This document shows positions 9,372 through 17,979 of a stretch of 64,000 nt of DNA, piece by piece; position 1 is the stretch's first letter, and every line of letters starts with the position of its first letter. The position numbers and the translations under genes were made by a program. The notes below the pieces were generated by a model. That model ran no database searches. It saw only the letters and a program-made list of their open reading frames with translations, and was not told the origin of the DNA. Source of the stretch: Hyphomicrobiales bacterium. Its GTDB lineage: Bacteria > Pseudomonadota > Alphaproteobacteria > Rhizobiales > JACESI01. The DNA lies in the NCBI GenBank assembly GCA_013911885.1, contig JACESI010000007.1, positions 99,592 through 163,591 on the forward strand, given 5' to 3'.

Positions 9372-9866
9372 ATGATCAGGATTTTCAGTGCGTTCCTCCT
9401 TATTTTGACGCTCGCAGGCTGCGATATTTTCAAGCCGTCGCGGGTCGACGTTCCGACGACGGATGTTACCATCGTGCCACCGAAGGGTTATGTCGTATCG
9501 AAGCGTTTTCCCGGGGTTGAAGATATTCAAAGCAGCGGGTCGATCACGGTGAATGTCTTCCCGGTGCAGTCGATCGGTTCGCTCGGCGCCCTGTTCGCCT
9601 CGGTCGAGCGGGCGACGCCGACACTCAACAATCGCGGCATCCATGTCGAGGGGACCGAGACCATCACCTGGAAAGGCAAGCCCGTACTGCTTTTTCGCGG
9701 CAACCAGAAGGACGCCAAAGGGGTGATCTACGAGAAGTGGATTGCGGTTTTTGTCGAAGAACGCCCGATCATGGTGGCGTTTCAGGAACCACGGCCCGGA
9801 AAACTGAACGCAGATGCGATCATCGCCGCTTTTGCATCGGTCGATGTCAAGGCCCACGCAGAATGA
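9372..9866 (+). CDS. Putative lipoprotein of unknown function
   Basis: A 164-residue protein with a lipoprotein signal: basic start MIRIF, hydrophobic core FLLILTL and lipobox LAGC, so the mature protein would be anchored through that cysteine. The rest is a small beta-rich domain with no motif I can name. The ATG at 9372 is preferred over the TTG at 9348 because it begins directly at the signal peptide. It starts 25 bases after ilvB and is followed closely by a DMT transporter, so it is probably co-transcribed within the ilv cluster. Confidence 0.75.
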   Translation: MIRIFSAFLLILTLAGCDIFKPSRVDVPTTDVTIVPPKGYVVSKRFPGVEDIQSSGSITVNVFPVQSIGSLGALFASVERATPTLNNRGIHVEGTETITWKGKPVLLFRGNQKDAKGVIYEKWIAVFVEERPIMVAFQEPRPGKLNADAIIAAFASVDVKAHAE

Positions 9867-9912
9867 CGCCTCGCGCTGCGCTTTTCTCAGGTGCCTCAGC
9901 GGACCTTCGGTT

Positions 9913-10815
9913 ATGACCGGCGCGCGAGCGGGGCTGGTTGATTATCTGGTTCTCTTCGCGCTCGGGGCGCTGTGGGGGTCTTCCTTCATTTTCACCAAGA
10001 TCGCGGTCGCGGACATTCCGCCTGCAACCCAGACAGCCTATCGCCTCATCGGGGGGATGGTCGTTATTTGGGCGCTGTTCTTCGTGATCGGCGGGTCGAT
10101 GCCGCGCCGGTTGAAGACCCATTTGTTGGTTGCGTTTTCCGGCATTCTCGGCACCGGGCTGCCGTTTTATCTCATCGCCTGGGGACAGATGGTGGTGCCG
10201 CCGGGGCTGACCGCGATCCTGCTTGCGGTGATGCCGCTTCTCACCCTGGTCTTTGCGCATTTCTTCACGACAGATGAGCGCTTCTCGTCGAAAAAGGCCG
10301 CCGGCGTTTCAATCGGCTTTATAGGTACGGTCATTCTGGTCGGACCGGTGCTTCTCGCCGGTCTCGGCAGCGACATCACCCGCCAGCTTGCCGTGCTTCT
10401 TGCCGCTTCATGCTATGCCGCGAACACGATTGTCACAAAGGCAATCCTGCATGTGCCGCCCATTCCGCTGGTCTGCCTCTCGATCACCTATGGCATGATC
10501 CCGGTTGTTGTCGGTGCCTTTATTTTCGATGGCCCGTTTCACTTGGCCTATTCTTTCGAGGCACTTTCGGCGGTCGCGATTCTTTCGGTTTTTCACACGG
10601 TGCTTGCGACCTTCATGCTGGTGTTTCTGATCAGCCGCCAGGGGGCCACATTTTTCAGCCAGATCAACTTGCTGGTACCGATTTTCGGCGTAGGATGGGC
10701 TTTCCTGATTTTTGGCGAACAGCCCGGTGCCAACGACGCACTCGCCCTTCTTCTCATTTTGACCGGCATCGCCGTTGCGCGCGGTGGCCTTCAACCTTCT
10801 CAAACGGGGACATGA
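9913..10815 (+). CDS. DMT-family (EamA) transporter
   Basis: Inner-membrane transporter with two EamA repeats and about ten membrane helices, 300 residues from the ATG at 9913. The start is typical (VLFALGALWGSSFIFTKIAV), and the second repeat resembles it. Members of this family often export amino acids or metabolites; the substrate here is unknown. The ORF track start at 9814 overlaps the lipoprotein gene and adds non-membrane sequence, so it was trimmed. Its stop codon is one base upstream of the ilvH start, which implies coupling with the acetolactate synthase regulatory subunit. Export of a branched-chain intermediate is possible but only inferred. Confidence 0.88.
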   Translation: MTGARAGLVDYLVLFALGALWGSSFIFTKIAVADIPPATQTAYRLIGGMVVIWALFFVIGGSMPRRLKTHLLVAFSGILGTGLPFYLIAWGQMVVPPGLTAILLAVMPLLTLVFAHFFTTDERFSSKKAAGVSIGFIGTVILVGPVLLAGLGSDITRQLAVLLAASCYAANTIVTKAILHVPPIPLVCLSITYGMIPVVVGAFIFDGPFHLAYSFEALSAVAILSVFHTVLATFMLVFLISRQGATFFSQINLLVPIFGVGWAFLIFGEQPGANDALALLLILTGIAVARGGLQPSQTGT

Positions 10816-10816
10816 C

Positions 10817-11392
10817 ATGCCGAAAACTGAACATCAATCCGCCTATTTTCTTGTCGACAATGGCGATGTCGAGGAAACCCACACCTTATCCGTTCTGGTT
10901 GATAACGAGCCGGGTGTGCTTGCCCGTGTGATCGGTCTCTTCTCCGGGCGCGGCTATAATATCGAGAGCCTGACCGTTTCAGAAACAGAGCACGACAGTC
11001 ACCTGTCGCGGATCACGATCGTGACCAAGGGCACGCCGGGCGTGCTTCAGCAGATCAAAAGCCAGTTGAGCCGGATCGTGCCGGTTCATGTGGTGAAGGA
11101 TCTCAGCCAGCTTGCCCGTGAGCGTGGGCAGGAAAAGCCGCTCGAGCGCGAGCTTGCGCTTGTCAAGGTCAAGGGCACGGGCGAAATGCGGCTCGAAGCG
11201 CTGCGGATTGCCGACGCGTTCAAGGCGGAAGTCGTGGATGCGACGACGGATCATTTCATTTTTCAAATGGTCGGCCGCTCGCCCCGGGTCGAGCAGTTCG
11301 TATCGATCATGCGGCCTCTCGGGCTTGTCGAAGTGTGCAAAACCGGCGTTGCGGCGGTGAGCCGCGGTGCTGGCGGGATCAATGATGCGTGA
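10817..11392 (+). CDS. ilvH: Acetolactate synthase, small regulatory subunit
   Basis: Regulatory subunit that activates the large subunit and gives valine feedback inhibition. The N-terminal ACT domain shows THTLSVLVDNEPGVLARVIGLFSGRGYNIESL, a near-universal IlvN/IlvH block, followed by the C-terminal ALS_ss_C domain. 191 residues from the ATG at 10817, which lies two bases after the DMT transporter stop. The ORF track extension from 10775 overlaps that transporter and was dropped. Confidence 0.95.
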   Translation: MPKTEHQSAYFLVDNGDVEETHTLSVLVDNEPGVLARVIGLFSGRGYNIESLTVSETEHDSHLSRITIVTKGTPGVLQQIKSQLSRIVPVHVVKDLSQLARERGQEKPLERELALVKVKGTGEMRLEALRIADAFKAEVVDATTDHFIFQMVGRSPRVEQFVSIMRPLGLVEVCKTGVAAVSRGAGGINDA

Positions 11393-11409
11393 GCAGGCGG
11401 GAGCGAACA

Positions 11410-12165
11410 ATGGCAACGGAACTTTCCGTCAATGTGAATGCGATTGCGCTTTTGAGAAACCGCCGCGACCTGCCATGGCCAAGCGTGGTGGATCTGAGCC
11501 GCATCGCGCTTGAAGCCGGCGCTTTCGGAATCACCGTCCATCCGCGCCCCGATGAGCGTCATATCCGCCGTCACGATGTTTTTGATCTGGCGGACCTTCT
11601 GGGCCAGCCCGCGTTTCAGGGCAGGGAATTCAACATCGAAGGATATCCGGACGAACGCTTTCTCGCGCTTTGCGAGGAAATCCGTCCGGCTCAGGTGACC
11701 TTCGTGCCGGATGATCCGGCACAGGCGACATCGGACCACGGTTGGGATATTCCGGCACATGAGGCGCTTCTGCGCTCAGCGATCCAGCGCCTTAAAGGGC
11801 AGGGGATGCGCCTTGCCCTCTTCATCGATCCGGATGAGCGTGTGCCCGCCTTTGCGCTTGATGTCGGCGCGGACAGGGTCGAGCTCTTCACCGGGCCCTA
11901 TGGCTCCCAGGCTGTCGGAAGTGCTGCTGCTGCAAAAACCGTCGCAGCGCTCGCGCGGACGGCTCTGGCCGCTGATGCAATCGGGCTCGGGGTCAATGCC
12001 GGTCATGACCTTACCGTCGACAATGTGCCGCCCCTTGTCACAGCAGCACCGATGATCGCGGAGCTTTCGATCGGCCACGGGCTCACGGCTGACGCACTGA
12101 CCTACGGAATGGCGGCGAGTGTGCGGCGCTTTCTCAAAGCGTGCGGCAAGGGCGTTCAGACATAA
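11410..12165 (+). CDS. pdxJ: Pyridoxine 5'-phosphate synthase
   Basis: Condenses 3-amino-2-oxopropyl phosphate with deoxyxylulose phosphate to form pyridoxine phosphate. Signature segments: LSVNVNAIALLRNRRDLPWP, GITVHPRPDERHIR, FNIEGYPDERFL, VPDDPAQATSDHGWD, and the C-terminal GLGVNAGHDLT and ELSIGHGLTADAL blocks. 251 residues. The ATG at 11410 follows a purine-rich CGGGAG site; the GTG at 11389 overlaps ilvH and is less likely. It lies 17 bases after ilvH, so it is in the same transcript. Transaminases of the branched-chain pathway need PLP, which offers a loose rationale. Confidence 0.95.
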   Translation: MATELSVNVNAIALLRNRRDLPWPSVVDLSRIALEAGAFGITVHPRPDERHIRRHDVFDLADLLGQPAFQGREFNIEGYPDERFLALCEEIRPAQVTFVPDDPAQATSDHGWDIPAHEALLRSAIQRLKGQGMRLALFIDPDERVPAFALDVGADRVELFTGPYGSQAVGSAAAAKTVAALARTALAADAIGLGVNAGHDLTVDNVPPLVTAAPMIAELSIGHGLTADALTYGMAASVRRFLKACGKGVQT

Positions 12166-12235
12166 ATCCGGCAGGCAAGCGCGACAGCGGTCTTTTCGTT
12201 GCGCATCTTGGGCCTTGCAATGTGGTTCCCAACCC

Positions 12236-12269
12236 GGTACAGAACTGTACCGTACGGTACGGTACAGTT
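12236..12269. promoter_or_regulatory. Compound GTAC-rich operator upstream of the TetR gene
   Basis: Three copies of the half-site GGTACAG/CTGTACC lie within 32 bases: GGTACAG (12236-12242), CTGTACC (12245-12251) and GGTACAG (12261-12267). Bases 12243-12269 form a 27-base palindrome whose 13-base arms match perfectly around a single central G. Inside it, GTACCGTACGGTAC (12247-12260) is itself a perfect 14-base palindrome. Placement just before a TetR-family gene strongly suggests an autoregulatory operator that may also affect pdxJ readthrough or ilvC. Confidence 0.75.
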
Positions 12270-12284
12270 ATCTGGACGCGCTTT

Positions 12285-12914
12285 TTGGATCTTTTGGCCC
12301 TTGCAAAACCGGTGACGGAATTCTCCGTGCGTCAGCGCGAAGTGCTTGATGCTGCGCTTGCGCTGATGGTTGAGGCGGGTGAGGGCATTACCATGAATGC
12401 TGTGGCCGCGCGGGCCAATTGTTCCAAGGAAACGCTCTACAAATGGTTCGGCGACCGCGACGGACTTCTCACCGCGACCGTGCAGTGGCAGGCATCCAAA
12501 GTGCGCATCGAGGTGCCGAAGGGCGAGACGATTGGCGCTGCTGCCCTGCACTCGGCGCTCACCCGGTTCGCTGAAAACTGGCTCACAGTTCTGACCGGCG
12601 ACATTTCGATTGCGCTCAACCGGCTCGCGGCTTCTTCGAATTCTGATCTTGGCCGGATCGTCCTCAACAATGGGCCTTTTGCCATGGCTGCCCGCTTGAA
12701 GCCGCTGCTTGATCTCGGGCGGCGCTCCGGCGTGCTTGCCTTTGATGATCTCGATCAGGCCTTCCGCGTGTTTTTCGGCCTGGTGGTGCGCGATGTTCAG
12801 ATCCGCGCGCTGCTTGGCGATGCGATTTCCCCCGCCCTTGTGGATATAAAGAACGATGCAAGGCAGGCGACAGAGAGATTTTTCACGCTCTACGGCGTTG
12901 AAAATGAAGAATAA
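12285..12914 (+). CDS. TetR-family transcriptional regulator
   Basis: Helix-turn-helix repressor with the DNA-binding segment ITMNAVAARANCSKETLYKWFGDRDGLL near the N-terminus and an all-helical C-terminal ligand domain that resembles the AefR-like class. No ATG is available at the right place. The ORF track start (12141) lies inside pdxJ and reads through the palindromic operator, so it is very unlikely. Candidate starts are TTG at 12285 (weak TGGA site 8 bases upstream), TTG at 12294 and GTG at 12312; I chose 12285 with low certainty. It ends 31 bases before ilvC, so control of ilvC and of itself is a reasonable inference. The ligand is unknown. Confidence 0.85.
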   Translation: MDLLALAKPVTEFSVRQREVLDAALALMVEAGEGITMNAVAARANCSKETLYKWFGDRDGLLTATVQWQASKVRIEVPKGETIGAAALHSALTRFAENWLTVLTGDISIALNRLAASSNSDLGRIVLNNGPFAMAARLKPLLDLGRRSGVLAFDDLDQAFRVFFGLVVRDVQIRALLGDAISPALVDIKNDARQATERFFTLYGVENEE

Positions 12915-12924
12915 TCATAAATGA

Positions 12925-13965
<1,041 letters not shown>

Positions 13966-13990
13966 TATTTCCAACAGGTTATAGTAAAAA

Positions 13991-14014
13991 GGCCGGCGCA
14001 AGCCGGCCTTTTTT
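13991..14014 (+). terminator. Intrinsic terminator after ilvC
   Basis: GGCCGGC-GCAA-GCCGGCC followed by six T residues, 25 bases after the ilvC stop. A run of A residues precedes the stem, so it could work in both directions, but there is no opposing gene nearby. Confidence 0.9.
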
Positions 14015-14121
14015 CGCCGTGTGCTCATCCGGATTAAGCTGGCCTTAAATTTTCCCTGTTAATGCTTTAGGCGACAAGACAGAAGTCGCGTTGGCAAGTC
14101 TGGCCGCGCAGGAGTTGGTCA

Positions 14122-14730
14122 ATGACGGAACATGCCGATAAACGGGCGAGCATTCGCTACCGCACCCTGAAAAAGGGCAAGATCATTTTCCGTGAACGCT
14201 ATTGCTCGGCCGATTGCACGGTGCGCAACGAATCTGAAACCGGTGCAATGCTTCTGGTCACGCAGAACCACATCATTCCGGCTGAGTTCGAGCTGAATAT
14301 ATATCCGGGAACCTCCTATCGCCCCGTCCAGATCGTCTGGCGCTCACCGGAAGCGCTTGGTGTACGCTTTCTGGATAAGATAGGCGCCGCCGCGCCGACC
14401 ATGCCGAAAGATGCAAAACTGGAACTGCATGGGCCTCAACCGGCTGATCCCAAAATGGAGGCTGGAGCCGCCACGGCAGCGCTGTCCGGTGTCCCTCCGG
14501 TTAAAGAAGTCGGCTCAGACCTGGCTGCAAACCCGTCGGGCGCGCAGGATCATGCATTCGTTCCGAAAGACGAGAGCCTGCATCGCGCGGAACCTCAGTC
14601 CGCGACGCTGCAGGCGGACATGGCTGACCCTTCAGGGGACGAAAATACCAGTGGTGGTCAGTGGCTGCCTGAATTTCTGGAAAAGCGTGTTGGTCGCGAT
14701 CGCCGGATCGAGGAACGTCGCCAGCGCTAA
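14122..14730 (+). CDS. PilZ-domain protein, possible c-di-GMP receptor
   Basis: A 202-residue cytoplasmic protein. The N-terminal PilZ domain (residues about 5-90) has both elements of the c-di-GMP binding signature: RASIR (RxxxR, residues 8-12) and NESETG (NxSxxG). The remaining 110 residues are Ala/Pro/Asp-rich, look disordered and end in a strongly basic tail (KRVGRDRRIEERRQR). There is no effector domain, so it probably acts through protein contacts. It stands alone between ilvC and the PhzF locus with its own upstream gap of about 110 bases. Confidence 0.82.
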   Translation: MTEHADKRASIRYRTLKKGKIIFRERYCSADCTVRNESETGAMLLVTQNHIIPAEFELNIYPGTSYRPVQIVWRSPEALGVRFLDKIGAAAPTMPKDAKLELHGPQPADPKMEAGAATAALSGVPPVKEVGSDLAANPSGAQDHAFVPKDESLHRAEPQSATLQADMADPSGDENTSGGQWLPEFLEKRVGRDRRIEERRQR

Positions 14731-14919
14731 ATGCAGGTGCTCCCGCGTCGGCTCCGTCCAATCAACGCGAGCATGCCCGATTGCGTGAGGTGCATCAATT
14801 TACTTCAACCCTGTCGCGCGGTCGGCTTTGCTGTTTTGGGGCTAGGCTAGGGTGGGAAATTCCATCATTGTGGATCGCCCGCAACGATTTTGTTGCGCGG
14901 GCAGTTTCAGGATGATGGA

Positions 14920-15847
14920 ATGATACACGAAGCCCGCCGCCGCCCCTATGTGATTGTGGATGTTTTCACCGAGACGCCATTTCAGGGCAACCCGCTTGCG
15001 GTTGTGTTCGAGGCAGAAGGCCTTTCCGATGCGGCGATGCAGACAATCGCGGCCGAGTTCAATCTTTCCGAGACAGTCTTTGTTTTCCCACCGAAAAAGC
15101 TAGAAAACAGCGCTGCACTGCGCATCTTCACGCCGGGCGCGGAGCTTCCATTTGCCGGGCATCCGACGGTCGGCACGGCCGTTCTTCTCGGGCGGCGCAA
15201 ACTGGGCGCTGTCGCCCATGCAAGCGATATCGCTATTGCGCTGGAAGAAAGGGTTGGGTTGGTGCGCGCGGGTGTCGTTGTCAAGCCGGGTCGGGTGGGG
15301 CATGCGACCTTCACGCTGCCGCAAAAACCGGTTCATGTTCAGCCTTCGGTATCCCGCATCCAGATTGCAAGTGCGCTCGGCCTTGATGAAGAGGATATCG
15401 GCTTCGACCGGCACCGGCCAGCCATCTATAGCGCCGGGGTGCCGTTCACGCTGGTGCCGCTTCGCAGCCTCGATGCGCTGCGCCGGGTGCGGCCTGATCT
15501 CAACGCCTGGTCCCGCGCTTTTGAGAATTCGGGCCGTGACAATGCATTCGTTTATGCGCGCGGTGGGGCTGCGCCGGAAGCGGCCTTTCAGGCGCGCATG
15601 TTCTGGCCAGGTGCTGGCATCAAAGAGGATCCGGCGACGGGTGGTGCAATTGCTGCGCTTGCCGGTGCAATCGTCCGATTATGAAAAGCTCAAGGATGAC
15701 ACCCATGTCTTTCTGATCGAGCAGGGGTATCAGATGGGTCGCCCGTCCGACATCATGCTCGAGATTGACATTGAGGGCGGTGCCTATTTTGCCGGCCGCA
15801 TCGGTGGTTCTGCGGTCATCGTTGCCGAAGGCGAAATCTACGCCTGA
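14920..15847 (+). pseudogene. PhzF-family isomerase, interrupted by a frameshift
   Basis: PhzF/DapF-fold enzyme of unknown substrate. The first frame (14920-15684) carries the typical start YVIVDVFTETPFQGNPLAVVF, the catalytic Glu in FNLSETVFVF, FAGHPTVGTA, and GIKEDPATGGAIAALAGAI, then hits a stop. The expected C-terminal part (FLIEQGYQMGRPSDIMLEI through GGSAVIVAEGEIYA) continues in the next frame up to 15847. A +1 shift near 15670-15680 (one extra base) restores a full protein of about 308 residues. There is no obvious slippery run. It may be a true mutation or a sequencing error. The ATG at 14920 is preceded by an AGGATGATGG purine tract. Confidence 0.85.
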
Positions 15848-16001
15848 GTGTTGGCGGAGTATCCTGGATACAGCCTGGCTGTTTGCTCTCCTATCATTGG
15901 AGCGGCAAACGCCAAGGATCTGTGCGTCCAGTGAACGAATGCGTTGCTTATTCGGCGTCAACTGGTATGATCTGACGGCAACTCTTTAATGGAAACGCGC
16001 C

Positions 16002-16160
16002 TTGGCCTTTTCATGTGCCACAAACGAACGGAATGAGCGGAGCGCGCGCCTGAGCGGCTTTGCAGCCGTCTTTGCATCTTGGCATAATGTTGCCCGTCTT
16101 CTTCTCCTTAGACGCCCCTGAGCGTCGTCAGCCGGATTTGATCAGGCGGGCACTCAGGGG
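16002..16160 (+). promoter_or_regulatory. Candidate leuA leader with four consecutive Leu codons and stem-loop
   Basis: The 427-base gap between the PhzF locus and leuA holds an open frame whose end reads ARLLLLRRP-stop (CTT CTT CTC CTT at 16098-16109, TGA at 16119-16121). The stop lies in CCCCTGAG (16115-16122), which is perfectly complementary to CTCAGGGG (16153-16160). A Leu-rich peptide ending inside a hairpin just upstream of leuA is the expected form of a leucine attenuator. Weak points: the only in-frame start I see is a TTG at 16002 (36 or more codons upstream of the run), and the stem is followed by ATTTCGGTTT rather than a clean T run. Confidence 0.42.
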
Positions 16161-16274
16161 ATTTCGGTTTACCGGTGAGCCCGCGTGCGAGATGCCGCTT
16201 TTCACCGTCCGTCATAAACGTTAAACACTTCCGACGCTGCCCATGAGAGCGCGTCTGCATAGCAGGAAAGCCCG

Positions 16275-17837
16275 ATGACCCAGGTTCAAGCTCCGACAGA
16301 AGACAAGCAACATGTCCTGATTTTCGACACGACACTGCGTGACGGCGAACAATCGCCTGGCGCGACGATGACGCTCGAGGAAAAGCTTCAGGTCGCAGAA
16401 CTCCTCGATCATATGGGCGTCGATATTATCGAAGCCGGTTTCCCGATTGCCTCTGATGGTGATTTCGAAGCGGTATCGAAGATTGCCGAGCGCGCCGACA
16501 GGGCTGTGATCGCCGGTCTTGCGCGCGCGATACCCGGCGATATCAACCGCTGTGGCGATGCCGTGCGCAAGGCGCGGCGTGGACGCATTCACACCTTCGT
16601 CTCGACCTCGCCGATCCATCTCAAATATCAGATGGCGAAAAGCGAAGACGAGGTTCTGGAAATCATCCGGGAGACAGTGGCGCTTGCCCGCAATCTCTGT
16701 GGCGATGTCGAATGGTCGGCGATGGATGCAACACGCACGGGCATCGAGTATCTGTCGAAGGCGGTTGAGGCCGCTATCCGCGCCGGGGCGACCACGATCA
16801 ATCTTCCCGATACAGTCGGCTTCGCAACCCCCGGCGAGTATGAAGCGATGTTTCGCGCGGTGCGCGAGAGCGTGCCGGATTCCGACAAGGCTATATTCTC
16901 AACGCATTGCCACAACGACCTTGGACTCGCGGTCGCAAATTCACTTGCCGGCGTTGCCGGTGGCGCGCGCCAGATCGAGTGCACGATCAACGGGCTTGGC
17001 GAGCGCGCAGGCAATGCCGCTCTGGAAGAAGTCGTCATGGCAATCCGCACCCGCGGCGATGTGCTTGCCTATCAGACCGGCATCAATCCGGTTCACCTGA
17101 TGCGGGCCTCTAAACTCGTGTCTGCCGTGTCTGGTTTTCCGGTCCAGTACAACAAGGCGATTGTCGGCAAGAACGCCTTTGCCCATGAGAGCGGCATTCA
17201 TCAGGATGGCATGCTCAAGAATTCGGGCACGTTCGAAATCATGACCCCGGAATCGGTCGGCGTTAAGGCGACTTCGCTCGTCATGGGCAAGCATTCGGGC
17301 CGCCATGCCTTCAAGGAGAAGCTTGCCGAACTCGGCTATGAATTGGGTGATAATGCGTTTCTCGATGCGTTCAAGCGCTTCAAGGACCTCGCCGACCGTA
17401 AGAAGAATGTCTATGACGAGGACATCGAGGCACTTGTCGAAAACGAGGTCGCGACCCAGAGCGAGACCAACAAGGTGGTGGCGCTCACGGTGATTTGCGG
17501 CACCGGAGGCCCGCAGAAAGCGATCATCACCATCGATATGGACGGCAAGCATGTAACGATGGAATCAACCGGCGATGGTCCGGTGGATGCGACCTTCAAC
17601 GCAATCAAGTCGATCCTGCCGCACGAATCTACCCTCCAGCTTTATCAAGTCCACGCGGTGACCGCGGGGACCGATGCCCAGGCGGAAGTCTCGGTTCGTC
17701 TCGAAGAGGATGGCCACCAGGTAACCGGTCGCGCGGCTGATACCGATACGCTGGTTGCTTCGGCAAAGGCTTATCTGTCTGCGCTGAACCGGCTTCTTGT
17801 AAAGAAATCCCGCCCGCAGGCGCTGAAAGCGAGTTAA
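16275..17837 (+). CDS. leuA: 2-isopropylmalate synthase
   Basis: First committed step of leucine synthesis, condensing acetyl-CoA with 2-oxoisovalerate. The TIM-barrel catalytic domain begins with LIFDTTLRDGEQSPGATM and contains the metal ligands in STHCHNDLGLAVANS; the GLGERAGNAALEE motif and ESGIHQDGMLK follow. The C-terminal LeuA dimerisation/feedback domain occupies about residues 390-510. Length 520 matches the standard form. The ATG is preceded by AGGAAAG. A 14-base-pair hairpin lies just after the stop. Confidence 0.96.
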   Translation: MTQVQAPTEDKQHVLIFDTTLRDGEQSPGATMTLEEKLQVAELLDHMGVDIIEAGFPIASDGDFEAVSKIAERADRAVIAGLARAIPGDINRCGDAVRKARRGRIHTFVSTSPIHLKYQMAKSEDEVLEIIRETVALARNLCGDVEWSAMDATRTGIEYLSKAVEAAIRAGATTINLPDTVGFATPGEYEAMFRAVRESVPDSDKAIFSTHCHNDLGLAVANSLAGVAGGARQIECTINGLGERAGNAALEEVVMAIRTRGDVLAYQTGINPVHLMRASKLVSAVSGFPVQYNKAIVGKNAFAHESGIHQDGMLKNSGTFEIMTPESVGVKATSLVMGKHSGRHAFKEKLAELGYELGDNAFLDAFKRFKDLADRKKNVYDEDIEALVENEVATQSETNKVVALTVICGTGGPQKAIITIDMDGKHVTMESTGDGPVDATFNAIKSILPHESTLQLYQVHAVTAGTDAQAEVSVRLEEDGHQVTGRAADTDTLVASAKAYLSALNRLLVKKSRPQALKAS

Positions 17838-17847
17838 CAACAATCAG

Positions 17848-17881
17848 GCGTGAGATTTCGGCCGCTTCCGAAATTTCACGC
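17848..17881 (+). terminator. Hairpin after leuA
   Basis: GCGTGAGATTTCGG-CCGCTT-CCGAAATTTCACGC forms a 14-base-pair stem (one G-U) starting 10 bases after the leuA stop. The T tract after it is poor (ATTCTTAAT), so it may be a weak terminator or a 3'-end stabiliser. Confidence 0.6.
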
Positions 17882-17979
17882 ATTCTTAATAAGATTTGAT
17901 ATTGTTTTTACGTGCAAGACGCAAAGAAGAAGCGTATGGGAAGCCCTGCTTAATACGGCACTTTAGGTAACAGGTACTT

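Noticed and set aside
12141-12284. N-terminal extension of the TetR gene
   Set aside because: Starts inside pdxJ and would translate the palindromic operator; the HTH begins much later.
15989-16036. METRLGLFMCHKRTE mini-ORF before leuA
   Set aside because: Only two Leu codons, no associated hairpin at its stop; less convincing than the LLLL frame.
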